Positions 7,024 to 15,413 of a DNA stretch of 33,785 bases are shown piece by piece. How positions within the stretch are numbered: position 1 is the stretch's first letter; every line of letters begins with the position of its first letter. The position numbers were made by a program, and so were the translations under genes. The DNA is from CAYJRR01 sp964372275 [NCBI: uncultured bacterium] (lineage in GTDB: Bacteria; CAYJRR01): positions 1-33,785 of the forward strand of contig CAYJRR010000042.1 of the NCBI GenBank assembly GCA_964372275.1. Reading direction: 5' to 3'. Below the pieces are notes generated by a model. The model saw only the letters and a list, made by a program, of their open reading frames with translations. It made no database searches and was not told the origin of the DNA.

Positions 7024-7821
7024 TCACGTCCGGCGGCCCCCCGCGGGGTCGGCCACCTGCAGCACGTCGCGGAGCAGTTGCTCGTCGGAAAGGAAGCCCC
7101 ACGGCGGGATCTTGAAGCGCCGGCGCAGGTGGTCGGCGAGCCGGCGCATCAGGCGGCGGCGCGAGGTGATCTCCAGAAACTCCCGCCGTTCCCAGGCCTC
7201 CCGCGCCAGCTGCAGCTCCTCGGGGGCGATCTCGGCCCGTACCCGGGCGGCGAGCACGGCGTCCTCGGCGATCGTGTTGCCGGACTCGAACGCCGGGAGC
7301 GGGGAGCCGGCCGCGACCGGCTCGACCGTCTCGGTGGCGACGACGATCGTACCGGCCGCATGGTCCCCCAACCGCTTGTTCCGCGACGACAGAAGGAGGG
7401 TGAGCCCGCCGAGGGCGTAGAGGCCCGGGAGCGCGTCGGCCACGCGTACCAGGTTGCGCACCAGGCTGTCGCCGAAGGTGATCCCGGCGCCGTGGTCCTG
7501 CACCACGCGGATGCCGACCGCGCGTTTCCCCGGCGTCTGTCCGTTCCAGACCAGCTCGAAGAAGAGGAAGTAGCCGAACAGGATCGCGAAGACGCCGACG
7601 ATCAGGAGCGCCACCATCCCCGAGGAGAGCAGATCGCCGGCGCCGGGAAGGGCGATGCCGAACAGGAGCGCGGCGAACCCCAGGCCGCTGACCACGATCC
7701 CGATCAGGAACGAGACGATCGCGTAGTCGATCGCCGCCGCGACGAGGCGGCTTGCAAATCCGGCGAGACGGAAGCCGAAGACGACGTTCTCCGGCGTGCG
7801 GATCTGGATCTCGCGGCGCAT
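7024..7821 (-). CDS. RDD family membrane protein
   Basis: A 265-residue membrane protein. The RDD-domain signs are the Arg-Leu-Val-Ala-Ala-Ala-Ile-Asp motif at the first helix (GFASRLVAAAIDYAIV), two or three further hydrophobic helices, and the conserved NGQTPGKRAVGIRVV and NKRLGDHAAGTIVV segments. RDD proteins are mostly of unknown role, and some are linked to ion or metabolite transport. A soluble, charged C-terminal region (about 170-265) is an extension beyond the domain. The gene is divergent from the SpoIIM-family gene with 23 bases between starts. RDD and SpoIIM genes are often neighbours, together with MoxR and DUF58 genes, but those partners are missing here. Confidence 0.88.
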   Translation of the reverse strand: MRREIQIRTPENVVFGFRLAGFASRLVAAAIDYAIVSFLIGIVVSGLGFAALLFGIALPGAGDLLSSGMVALLIVGVFAILFGYFLFFELVWNGQTPGKRAVGIRVVQDHGAGITFGDSLVRNLVRVADALPGLYALGGLTLLLSSRNKRLGDHAAGTIVVATETVEPVAAGSPLPAFESGNTIAEDAVLAARVRAEIAPEELQLAREAWERREFLEITSRRRLMRRLADHLRRRFKIPPWGFLSDEQLLRDVLQVADPAGGRRT

Positions 7822-7844
7822 GCTAGGCTACGACGAAGAGGCCG

Positions 7845-8837
7845 ATGGTGACCCGCCGACGCTCGTTCGTCGAGGAGAAACGCCAGGACTGGCGGCGACT
7901 CGACGAGCTCTTGCGCGCCGTCGAGTCGAGGGGGCTGCGGTCGACCGGCGAAGAGGAGCTGCGCGAGGCGGTGCGACTCTACCGGAAGGCGACCTCCGAC
8001 CTGGCGCAGGCGCAGACCTTCGCGCGTGATCCGGAGGTGCTCGCGCTCCTCAACGGGCTGGTCGGCCGGGGACACGGCCTGCTCTACCGAACGCCGCCGC
8101 TGCGGGTCCGCTCGGCCGTGGAGTTCCTCTGGCGGGGGTTCCCGGAGCGGGTGCGGCGTCACCGAAAGGGGGTCGCGGCCGCGGCGGCGATCCTGTTCGG
8201 GACGATGGCGTTCGGCTTCCTCCTCGTCACGGTCGACTTCGAAGCGCGGGATTTCCTCCTGCCCGACGGCTTCCGGGCGATCGAGAAGTCGCTCGCGGAG
8301 CAGGATCGCTGGGCGGCGGAGCTGACCCCGGAGGTCGCCCCCGCGGCGTCGGCGTGGATCCTGACCAACAACATCCGCGTCGCATTGCTCGCCTTCGCCG
8401 GCGGGATTTTTTTCGGTTTCGGAGCGGTGGTGGTGCTCGCCTACAACGGCCTGATGATCGGCGCGGTGATGGGGACGATCCACCACTACGGGAAGCTGAC
8501 GATGCTCGTCGCCTTCATGGTCCCGCACGGAGTGATCGAGCTGACCTGCATCTGCATCGCCGGTGCGGCCGGGATGGCGCTGGGTTCCGGACTGATCTCC
8601 CCGGGTGAGCGCTCCGTCCGCGACGCGCTGGTGGAGCGGGGGCGTGACGCCGCGCTGCTCGCGCTGGGAACGGCGCCGCTCCTGGTCGTCGCCGGCGCGA
8701 TCGAGGGATTCATTTCGCCACTTCCGATCCCGCCGATGGCGGCCGGCTTGTTCGCGCTCCTTCCCGCGTCCGCACTGGCGTGGTACTTGCTCCGGAATAC
8801 CGGGGATGGCCTTTGGTCCGGTCGTTTGACCCGATAG
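7845..8837 (+). CDS. SpoIIM family integral membrane protein
   Basis: A 330-residue protein with a charged N-terminal helical region (about 1-100) followed by six or so hydrophobic segments. The SpoIIM-family signature is NNIRVALLAFAGGIFFGFGAVVVLAYNGLMIGAV (residues about 168-205), followed by VPHGVIELTCICIAG. In Bacillus, SpoIIM is needed for peptidoglycan degradation during engulfment. In non-spore-forming bacteria the family sits beside RDD genes and its role is not settled, so the name does not imply sporulation. Its end overlaps the candidate promoter of the fatty-acid cluster that starts 29 bases later. Confidence 0.88.
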   Translation: MVTRRRSFVEEKRQDWRRLDELLRAVESRGLRSTGEEELREAVRLYRKATSDLAQAQTFARDPEVLALLNGLVGRGHGLLYRTPPLRVRSAVEFLWRGFPERVRRHRKGVAAAAAILFGTMAFGFLLVTVDFEARDFLLPDGFRAIEKSLAEQDRWAAELTPEVAPAASAWILTNNIRVALLAFAGGIFFGFGAVVVLAYNGLMIGAVMGTIHHYGKLTMLVAFMVPHGVIELTCICIAGAAGMALGSGLISPGERSVRDALVERGRDAALLALGTAPLLVVAGAIEGFISPLPIPPMAAGLFALLPASALAWYLLRNTGDGLWSGRLTR

Positions 8838-8855
8838 GGAACTACGGCGTACGGT
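8826..8855 (+). promoter_or_regulatory. Candidate promoter of the fatty-acid-synthesis cluster
   Basis: TTGACC (8826-8831), inside the last codons of the SpoIIM-family gene, is followed after 18 bases by TACGGT (8850-8855). Transcription would begin within a few bases of the ATG at 8866, giving a nearly leaderless message. The -10 match is weak (3 of 6). Confidence 0.35.
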
Positions 8856-8865
8856 CCCTTCTTCC

Positions 8866-9372
8866 ATGCGCTGGCGACTGATCGATCGCATCGACGACAT
8901 CGTCCCCGGGAAGCGGGCGGCCGGCGCCAAGGCGGTCACCCTCGCCGAGGACTACTTCGAGGACCATTTCCCCCGGTTTCCGGTCGTTCCGGGCGTACTG
9001 GTGATCGAGGCGTTGGCGCAGTTGTCGGGGAAGCTGATCGAGCTGACGGTGTGGGAGGAGCGGGGGATCTGGCCCTTCCCGGTGCTCTCGATGGTGCGCA
9101 ACGCGAAGTTCCGCAAGTTCATCCGGCCGGGCGATCAGATCCGTCTCGAGACGGAGCTCGCCGAGTCGCGCGACGAAAGCGCGGTGACCCGCGCCAAGGC
9201 GCGCGTCGACGGCAAGACGGTGACCGAAGCCGAGCTGCTCTTCGTCTTCGACCCCGAAGGGCTGGCCGACAGCCTCGACCAGCGTGCGCTCAAGGAGATC
9301 GAGACGCAGGCGTTGAAGGTCCTGTGGCCCGGATTCGCGGCGTGGGCCGACGCCTCGAAGAGGGGGCTGTAG
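8866..9372 (+). CDS. FabZ-like 3-hydroxyacyl-ACP dehydratase
   Basis: A 168-residue single hot-dog-fold protein. The catalytic pair of the FabZ type is intact: H34 in DHFPRFPVVPG and E48 in LVIEALAQ, with the standard 13-residue spacing. The remaining core (VLSMVRNAKFRKFIRPGDQIRLE) is the family's second conserved block. It would remove water from 3-hydroxyacyl-ACP to give trans-2-enoyl-ACP. A C-terminal extension of about 25 residues goes beyond typical FabZ (about 145-150). It opens the ketosynthase-rich cluster and is followed six bases later by a ketosynthase gene. The same order of a specialised dehydratase beside KS genes occurs in rhizobial very-long-chain (FabZXL) and aryl-polyene loci. 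The name fabZ is withheld because a housekeeping copy is likely elsewhere. Confidence 0.88.
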   Translation: MRWRLIDRIDDIVPGKRAAGAKAVTLAEDYFEDHFPRFPVVPGVLVIEALAQLSGKLIELTVWEERGIWPFPVLSMVRNAKFRKFIRPGDQIRLETELAESRDESAVTRAKARVDGKTVTEAELLFVFDPEGLADSLDQRALKEIETQALKVLWPGFAAWADASKRGL

Positions 9373-9378
9373 GCTCCC

Positions 9379-10707
9379 GTGCGGTCGGGTCGCCGGCCGG
9401 TCGCGATCACCGGGCTCGGGGCGGTGACGCCGCTCGGGTTGGACGTGCCGTCGACGTGGGCCGGCTGCCGCCGCGGCGAATCGGGAGTGCGGCGCATCTC
9501 GCTGTTCGACGCCAGCGGCTTCGCCACCCGGATCGCCGGCGAAGTGCCGGGGTTCGATCCGCGGATCCACCTCTCCGACGAATCGTGCCCGCCGCGGCTG
9601 CGGAAGTACCTCGATCGGAAGGCGGCCTTCGCCCTGCGCGCGGCGCACGAGGCGTTGCGGCAGGCGGGGATTCGCCCCGGATCGGTCGACCCCGCGCGGT
9701 TCGGAGTGTCGGTCGGGACCGAGGCCGGCCGGCCGCTGCTGGAGGAGATCGCCACGCGATTCGTCGAGACCCGGGCGGTCCGCGCTTCACGCTCCTCCGG
9801 GGATCTCCCCGGACCCCTGGCGGCGGTCGATCTTGCCGAGGCGTTGGAGGCGCTCGATCCGATCGCGCTGGTGCGGGAGGCGGCGAATCTGCCGGCGTCG
9901 CTCCTGGCGCGGATCCACGGCGCGAAGGGGGCGAACGCGACCGTTTCGACGGCCTGCACGTCCAGCGCGCAGTCGGTCGGCGAGGCGTTCGACCGCATCC
10001 GACGTGGAGAGGCCGACGTGATGCTGGCCGGGGGCTGCGACGCGCTGGTCGAGGCGTTCATGGTGACCGGCTTCGGACTGTTAGGCGCCCTGTCCACCCG
10101 GAACGACGAGCCGGCGCGCGCGAGCCGGCCGTTCGACCTCCACCGCGACGGCTTCGTCCTCGCGGAAGGGGCCGGATTCGTGGTGCTCGAGGCGCTGGAG
10201 CACGCCCGCGCCCGAGGGGCAAAGGCCCTCGCCGAGCTGGCGGGGTTCGGCGCCTCGTGCAACGCCTATCGCATCACCGACAGCCCACCGGACGGCCGTG
10301 GCGCCTACCTTTCGATGCGCTTCGCGCTGGCCGACGCGGGGATCGATCCCGCCGAGGTCGGCTACGTCAACGCGCACGGCACCTCGACCCAGCAGAACGA
10401 CGTCTCGGAGACCAACGGTCTGAAGCGCCTCTTCGGCGACCGGGCGACGACCGTCCCGGTCTCCTCGACCAAGTCGATGATGGGGCACCTGGTCGCCGCC
10501 TGCGGAGCGGTGGAGCTGGTGGTCTGCGTGCGGGCGATGCTCGACCGGGTCCTGCCGCCGACGATCAATCTCGAGGCCGCCGATCCGAGCTGCGACCTCG
10601 ACTACGTGCCGAACGTCGCGCGACCGGCCGGGTTCGACGTCGCCGTGACCAACGCCTTCGGATTCGGCGGGAGCAACGGGACGCTCGCGATCCGGCGAAT
10701 CCCATGA
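9379..10707 (+). CDS. Beta-ketoacyl-ACP synthase, FabF type (KS1, active site intact)
   Basis: A 442-residue FabF-type condensing enzyme. The catalytic triad is complete: C193 in VSTACTSSAQ, H333 in NAHGTST and H370 in SMMGHLVAACG, with the C-terminal NAFGFGGSNGTL glycine loop. It would condense malonyl-ACP with a growing acyl-ACP. Relative to E. coli FabF (413 residues) an insertion lies between about residues 110 and 165, which may change the acyl pocket or dimer contacts. The start is a GTG six bases after the dehydratase stop, and the last four bases overlap the next gene. It could pair as a heterodimer with the following Cys-less protein, as KS-CLF pairs do; that is inference. Confidence 0.9.
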   Translation: MRSGRRPVAITGLGAVTPLGLDVPSTWAGCRRGESGVRRISLFDASGFATRIAGEVPGFDPRIHLSDESCPPRLRKYLDRKAAFALRAAHEALRQAGIRPGSVDPARFGVSVGTEAGRPLLEEIATRFVETRAVRASRSSGDLPGPLAAVDLAEALEALDPIALVREAANLPASLLARIHGAKGANATVSTACTSSAQSVGEAFDRIRRGEADVMLAGGCDALVEAFMVTGFGLLGALSTRNDEPARASRPFDLHRDGFVLAEGAGFVVLEALEHARARGAKALAELAGFGASCNAYRITDSPPDGRGAYLSMRFALADAGIDPAEVGYVNAHGTSTQQNDVSETNGLKRLFGDRATTVPVSSTKSMMGHLVAACGAVELVVCVRAMLDRVLPPTINLEAADPSCDLDYVPNVARPAGFDVAVTNAFGFGGSNGTLAIRRIP

Positions 10708-11807
10708 AGGCGGTGATCTCCGGGGTCGGGCTGGTGAGCGCCGCCGGAAGCGGGACGACCCCGTTCCACGGCGCGCTTCGCGCGGGCGTTCCGCTCGCGC
10801 GGCCGATCGATCGGTTCGACGCGTCGACCTTTCCGGTCCCGCTCGCGGGCGAGGTCCCGGGCCTCGACGCCCGTCGACTCGCGCGGGCGCCGAAGGAGGC
10901 GAAGCTGCTGGCGCGGGCGTCGGTCCTCGCGCTCGGCGCGCTCGCCGACCTGGAGCGCGCCTGCCCGGCGCCGTGGGGCTGCGATCCGTGGCGGACCGGC
11001 CTGTTCCTGGGGGTCGGACTGGAGCAGGGAGCGATCGACGACGTCGTCCCGTCGATCGCGGCCAGCGCGCGGGGCGGGCGGATCGACGACCGGCTCCTGG
11101 CGTCGGACGGGATGCCGGCGCTTCATCCGCTGGCCTCGCTCAAGACGCTGCCGAACATGGCGCTGGGGACGATCGCCATGCGTCTCGGAGATCGTGCCCC
11201 CCGCGGAATGAACGCCGCCTACGCGCCGTTCGACGCGGCCGCGGTCGAGGCGGTCGAGGGGGCGGTCGCGGCGCTGGACGACGGCGATGTCGAGGTGGCG
11301 CTCGCGGGCGGGGTCGACGCTCCCGTCTCGCCGATGGGGTTGTTGACCTTTCATCGGCTCGGCGTGACCCGTCCGCTCGGAGAGGCGGCGGCCCTGTTCC
11401 TGGTCGAAACGGCGGCGGGGGCCGCGGCGGGCGGGAGACCGGTCCTGGCGGAGATCGCCGGAATCGGCCGGGCCTCCGACGACGCGGTGCCGGGGAGGCC
11501 GCGCGCGACCGGCGCGGTCGGGGCGTTGGCGGCGGCGCTCGACCGTGCCGGGCGGACGGGCTCGGCGATCGACGCGGCCGTCGTTTCGGGGGCCGCCGAC
11601 GCGCAGGCGTTGGAGTCGGTCGGGATCCGGACCGACCGGCGCGTCGAGCCGGCGGCGATCGTCGGCGAGTGCGCCGCGGCGGGGGGCGCCGTCGGGATCG
11701 CGGCGGCGCTCGCGCTCCTGGCCGACGGCGCCTCCCGGGTCGTGGTCGGCGCGGCCGCGTTCGGCGGCGCCTACGGAGCGATCGTCCTCGAGAGGCCGGG
11801 CTCGTGA
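10704..11807 (+). CDS. Degenerate ketosynthase-fold protein lacking all catalytic residues (chain-length-factor-like)
   Basis: A 367-residue protein that follows the thiolase/KS fold (MKAVISGVGLVSAAG start; GLFLGVGLEQG; VEVALAGGVDAPVSPMGLLTF; closing GAAAFGGAYGAIVLERP) but is shorter than a KS. The Cys position reads NAAYAPFDAAA, with Y173 where Cys is expected. The NAHGT block is replaced by VVSGAADAQ, and GHLVAA by GECAAAGG, so Cys and both His are absent. It cannot act as a condensing enzyme. By analogy to chain-length factors of type II PKS and aryl-polyene systems it may dimerise with KS1 or KS3 and shape the acyl tunnel. ATGA overlaps tie it to KS1 before and GTGA to KS3 after, which favours stoichiometric translation. 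Confidence 0.75.
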   Translation: MKAVISGVGLVSAAGSGTTPFHGALRAGVPLARPIDRFDASTFPVPLAGEVPGLDARRLARAPKEAKLLARASVLALGALADLERACPAPWGCDPWRTGLFLGVGLEQGAIDDVVPSIAASARGGRIDDRLLASDGMPALHPLASLKTLPNMALGTIAMRLGDRAPRGMNAAYAPFDAAAVEAVEGAVAALDDGDVEVALAGGVDAPVSPMGLLTFHRLGVTRPLGEAAALFLVETAAGAAAGGRPVLAEIAGIGRASDDAVPGRPRATGAVGALAAALDRAGRTGSAIDAAVVSGAADAQALESVGIRTDRRVEPAAIVGECAAAGGAVGIAAALALLADGASRVVVGAAAFGGAYGAIVLERPGS

Positions 11808-13156
11808 ACCGCGCGGCGTCGACGCGAGGAGGTCCACGCGAAGGCCGCTCGCCGCGGCGCGTGGTCGTCACCGGAGTCGGGCTCGTCACCCCGTGCGGAG
11901 GGACGCTCGCGGCGGTCGGCGAGGCGGCGTGCGCCGGGCGTTCGGCGGCCGCGACGATCGCCTCGTTCGACGCCGGCGCGTTTCCGACCCGCTTCGCGGC
12001 GCAAGTGCCGCCGCCCGACCGCGCCGCCGCCGCGGCCGACCCCGACGGAGGAGAGCTCGCCGCAGCGGGCGATTGGAAGGGGGCGTTCGGCGTCCTGGCG
12101 GCGCGGCGCGCGATCGCGCACAGCCGATGGATCGCCGGGAGCGCCCTTCCGCCGGAGCGCGTGGGGCTCTTCCTTGGAACCGGTCTCTCCTCGCTTTCGA
12201 TCGCGGAGCTGGAGGAGGAGGTCCTTCCCTACCTGGCGGCCAGCGCCGGGATCGATCTTCGCCGGATGGGGGCGGAGGCCGGGTCTCACCCGGGCTCCCC
12301 CTTGCCGTGGCGGCACCTGACCGACCGCGTGAACCGGATCGTCGCGCGCCTGGCCGGGGCGGCGGGGGGCTCGGCGAGCCACTTCGGGGCCTGCGCGGCG
12401 TCGACGCAGGCGATCGGCGAGGCCTTCCGCCGCGTGCGGGACGGTTCGCTCGACGCGGCGCTGGCGGGGGGGATGGATTCGATGGTCCATCCGTTCGGGA
12501 TGATCTCGTTCATGCTCCTGGGGGCGCTTTCGACGAAGAACGAGCGTCCGGCGGAAGGGTGCCGTCCGTTCCACCGCGGCCGGGACGGGTTCCTCCTCGG
12601 GGAGGGGGCGGCGGTATTCGTGATCGAGGAGCGCGGCGCCGCCCTCGCGCGCGGCGCGACGATCCACGGGGAGCTCCGGGGGTACGGCGCGAGCCTCGAC
12701 GGGTATCATGTCACCGCGCCGCGTCCCGACGGGGCCGGCGCGCGCGCGGCGATGGAACGCGCGCTCGAGGACGCGGGGGTGCGTCCGGAGGAGATCGGCT
12801 ACGTGAACGCGCACGGAACGGGGACCGAGCTCAACGACCCGGCGGAGGCGGCGGCGGTGCGGGCGGTGTTCGGGAGAAAGGCGGCGGCGCTCCCGATCTC
12901 GTCGGTGAAGCCGGTGGTCGGGCACCTGGTGGCGGCCGCCGGCGCGATCGAGACGGCGGTCTGCCTCGCCGCGTTCGCGCTCGACCGGCTGCCGCCGACG
13001 GCCAACCTCGACGCGGCCTCGGTCGATCCGGATTGCGGCGGACTGGGGCACCTCTTCGAAGCGCGCCCGGGCTGCCCGGAGATCGTCATGACCAACAACT
13101 ATGGATTTGGTGGACAAAACGCGTCGCTGGTCCTGGCGAAGGGGGCGGCGCGATGA
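11804..13156 (+). CDS. Beta-ketoacyl-ACP synthase, FabF type (KS3, active site intact)
   Basis: A 450-residue FabF-type condensing enzyme. Catalytic residues are C197 in FGACAASTQ, H337 in NAHGTGTELND and H374 in VVGHLVAAAG; the closing glycine loop is NNYGFGGQNASL. About 18 extra basic residues precede the RRVVVTGVGLVTP start of the fold, so a shorter start is possible, but no better candidate is seen than the GTG that overlaps the stop of the previous gene. Like KS1 it has an insertion before the active-site Cys (about 115-170). KS1 and KS3 differ enough to suggest different acyl-chain preference. ATGA overlap with fabD downstream. Confidence 0.9.
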   Translation: MNRAASTRGGPREGRSPRRVVVTGVGLVTPCGGTLAAVGEAACAGRSAAATIASFDAGAFPTRFAAQVPPPDRAAAAADPDGGELAAAGDWKGAFGVLAARRAIAHSRWIAGSALPPERVGLFLGTGLSSLSIAELEEEVLPYLAASAGIDLRRMGAEAGSHPGSPLPWRHLTDRVNRIVARLAGAAGGSASHFGACAASTQAIGEAFRRVRDGSLDAALAGGMDSMVHPFGMISFMLLGALSTKNERPAEGCRPFHRGRDGFLLGEGAAVFVIEERGAALARGATIHGELRGYGASLDGYHVTAPRPDGAGARAAMERALEDAGVRPEEIGYVNAHGTGTELNDPAEAAAVRAVFGRKAAALPISSVKPVVGHLVAAAGAIETAVCLAAFALDRLPPTANLDAASVDPDCGGLGHLFEARPGCPEIVMTNNYGFGGQNASLVLAKGAAR

Positions 13157-14079
13157 GGGCGTTCGTCTTCCCGGGGCAGGGCTCGCAGTACGTCGGGATG
13201 GGAAGAGGACTGGCCGAGCGTCATCCGGTCGCGCGGCGCACCTTCGAGGAGGCCGACGAAGCGCTCGGCGAGTCGTTGTCCACCTTGATCTTCGAGGGAC
13301 CGCTGGAGCGGCTCACCCTTACCGAGAACAACCAGCCGGCGATCCTCACCGTCAGCATCGCCTATTGGCGCGTGCTGCGCGAAGCGAAAGGTGAGTCGCT
13401 CGACGTGGGGGTCGTCGCCGGTCACTCGCTCGGGGAGTACTCGGCGCTGGTCGCGGCCGGGAGCCTCGACTTCCCGGAAGCGGTCCGCCTGGTGCGGGCC
13501 CGGGGGCGGTTCATGAGCGAGGCGGTCCCGGCGGGGGAGGGGACGATGGCGGCGATCCTCGGGCTCGACGCGGAACGCCTCGAGGGGCTCTGCCGCGAGG
13601 CGTGCGCCGGCGAGGAGGTGGTCGAGCCGGCGGGCTACAACTGCCCGGGCCAGATCGTCGTCGCCGGACACGTGCCGGCGGTGGAGCGTCTGATGCGGCG
13701 GGCGGAGGAGGCCGGCGGGAAGGCGATCGCGCTCACCGTGAGCGGCCCGTTCCACTCCCGCCCCTTGAAGCCGGCGGGGGACCGCCTGCGCGAGGCGCTC
13801 GCCCGCATCGGCTTCCGCGAGCCCATCGTCCCCTACGTTCCGAACGTCACCGCCGAGCCGACGCGCGATGCCGCGTCGATCGCGAGGTTGCTTACGGAGC
13901 AGGTCTACCGTCCGGTCCGCTGGGAGCCGTCGATGCGGGCGATGATCGCCCTCGGCGCGGGGGAGTTCGTCGAGGTCGGTCCGGGGCGGGTGCTCGTCGG
14001 ATTCGTGAAGAAGATCGACCGGAAGTTCCCCTGCCTGGCGGCGGACGACGAAGCGGCGTTCGCGCGCCTGGTGGGATAG
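13153..14079 (+). CDS. fabD: Malonyl-CoA:ACP transacylase
   Basis: A 308-residue protein that matches FabD in length and motif positions: GQGSQ near the start, S92 in GHSLGEYSA as the nucleophile and H201 in SGPFHSRPL as its partner, the same numbers as in E. coli FabD. The Arg near residue 117 (VRARGRFM) that holds the malonyl carboxylate is present. It loads malonyl groups from CoA onto ACP for the condensing enzymes. Its position between two KS genes, with ATGA overlap to KS3, means the cluster supplies its own malonyl-ACP rather than relying only on the housekeeping pool. Whether another fabD exists in the genome is unknown. Confidence 0.93.
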   Translation: MRAFVFPGQGSQYVGMGRGLAERHPVARRTFEEADEALGESLSTLIFEGPLERLTLTENNQPAILTVSIAYWRVLREAKGESLDVGVVAGHSLGEYSALVAAGSLDFPEAVRLVRARGRFMSEAVPAGEGTMAAILGLDAERLEGLCREACAGEEVVEPAGYNCPGQIVVAGHVPAVERLMRRAEEAGGKAIALTVSGPFHSRPLKPAGDRLREALARIGFREPIVPYVPNVTAEPTRDAASIARLLTEQVYRPVRWEPSMRAMIALGAGEFVEVGPGRVLVGFVKKIDRKFPCLAADDEAAFARLVG

Positions 14080-14097
14080 GTCTCGAAGGGAACGCTC

Positions 14098-15378
14098 GTG
14101 GGACGCCGCGTCGTCATCACCGGGATCGGGATGGTCACGCCGCTCGGAGTCGGGGCGGAGGAGACCTGGTCCCGCCTGCTCGAAGGGGCATGCGGGTTGG
14201 GCCCGATCGACCGTTTCGAAGCCGCCGGCCTTCCGGTGACGGTGGGGGGCGAGATCCGCGGCTTCCGCGCCCGGGAGTACGTCGACGGACCGAAGAGCCT
14301 GAAGGTGATGACGCCGATGGTGCAGTACGGGATCGGTGCGGTGAAGATGGCGATCGACGCCGCGCGCCTGCTTCCCGAGGTCGATCCGGAGCGGTTCGGC
14401 ATCGCCACCGGCGCCGGACAACCGACCGGGGAACCGGAGATGCTGCTGCCGGCGATCGAGGCGTCGGTCGACGCCGGCGGCCGCTTTTCGCTGCGGACGT
14501 TCGGAGAGGTGGGGGTTCAGGCGATCAATCCGCTCTGGCTCCTGCGCGGCCTGTCGAACAACGTGCTCGGGTTCGCGTCGGCGCAGTTCAACGCCCAGGG
14601 GTGGAACACCAATCTCTCCAACTCCGGGGCGAGCGGCCTGAACGCCGTCGGCGATGCGGCGCACGCCATCGCCAGCGACCGCGTCGACGTCGTCGTCGCC
14701 GGCGGCTACGACGCGCTCGTCTCGCCGGAGTCGATTCTCCGATACGCCCGCCTGGGGCTGCTGACCTCCTCCAGCGCGGCCGGGGCGGAGGCGAGCCGCC
14801 CCTTCGACCGCCGGCGGGACGGGTTCGTCCCCGCGGACGGCGCCGCCTTCCTGGTGCTGGAGGCGGCCGACCACGCCCACGCGCGCGGCGCGCCTCCGAT
14901 CGCGGAGGTGTTGGGCTACGCGGCGACCAACGACGCCTACCGGGTGCTCGACCCGGCGCCCGACGGGGAGGGTCTCTCGCGCGCGATGCGTGACGCGTTG
15001 GCCGACGCCGGGCTCGTGCCGGGCGACGTCCGCGCCGTCTTCGCCCACGGGACCAGCAACCCGCGCTACGACCGCGCCGAGACGTTGGCGATCCGGGCCG
15101 CGCTGGGGGGGACGGCGGCGAAGGTAGCGGTGCCGGCGATCAAGGGGGCCCTGGGCCATCCGGTCGCCGCCTCGGCGGCGATCGCCGCGGCGGCGGCGGC
15201 GCTGGCGGTGCGCGACGGCTGCGTGCCGCCGACGCTCCATCTGCGGGAGCGCGATCCGGAGTGCGATCTCGACCACGTGATCGAGGGCCGCCGGGCGATC
15301 AAGACGACGGCGGTGGTCGTCAACGCCAGCGGTCTCGGCGGACAGAACGCGGCGCTGGTTCTCGGCGAGCCGGCGTGA
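14098..15378 (+). CDS. FabF-like ketosynthase with Cys-to-Gly active site (KS4)
   Basis: A 426-residue protein that follows FabF over its whole length, including MTPMVQYGIGAVKMAI, the acyl-pocket region and a C-terminal NASGLGGQNAAL loop. At the nucleophile position the motif reads LSNSGASGLNAVG, so G177 replaces Cys. H317 (AHGTS), H354 (GALGHPVAAS) and the Lys of AIKGALG remain. Such a protein could not carry an acyl thioester but might keep malonyl decarboxylation, as KSQ and some chain-length-factor proteins do, or serve as a structural partner. The gene starts with GTG 18 bases after fabD. It is a different lineage from the other Cys-less protein at 10704, since it keeps the two His. Confidence 0.82.
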   Translation: MGRRVVITGIGMVTPLGVGAEETWSRLLEGACGLGPIDRFEAAGLPVTVGGEIRGFRAREYVDGPKSLKVMTPMVQYGIGAVKMAIDAARLLPEVDPERFGIATGAGQPTGEPEMLLPAIEASVDAGGRFSLRTFGEVGVQAINPLWLLRGLSNNVLGFASAQFNAQGWNTNLSNSGASGLNAVGDAAHAIASDRVDVVVAGGYDALVSPESILRYARLGLLTSSSAAGAEASRPFDRRRDGFVPADGAAFLVLEAADHAHARGAPPIAEVLGYAATNDAYRVLDPAPDGEGLSRAMRDALADAGLVPGDVRAVFAHGTSNPRYDRAETLAIRAALGGTAAKVAVPAIKGALGHPVAASAAIAAAAAALAVRDGCVPPTLHLRERDPECDLDHVIEGRRAIKTTAVVVNASGLGGQNAALVLGEPA

Positions 15379-15413
15379 CGGCCGGAACGGACGGCGTTGG
15401 AGTCGGAGGGACG

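Noticed and set aside
7845-8837. Evidence for sporulation
   Set aside because: SpoIIM-family proteins are common in non-spore-formers next to RDD genes, and no other sporulation gene is seen.
9051-10700. Long plus-strand frame running over KS1 in another register
   Set aside because: It is low-complexity Arg/Gly/Ala text; the KS1 frame shows the C-H-H motif at the right spacing.
13099-15276. Long minus-strand open frame across fabD and KS4
   Set aside because: Antisense shadow: composition biased and no recognisable motif, while the plus-strand proteins carry intact or aligned family motifs.
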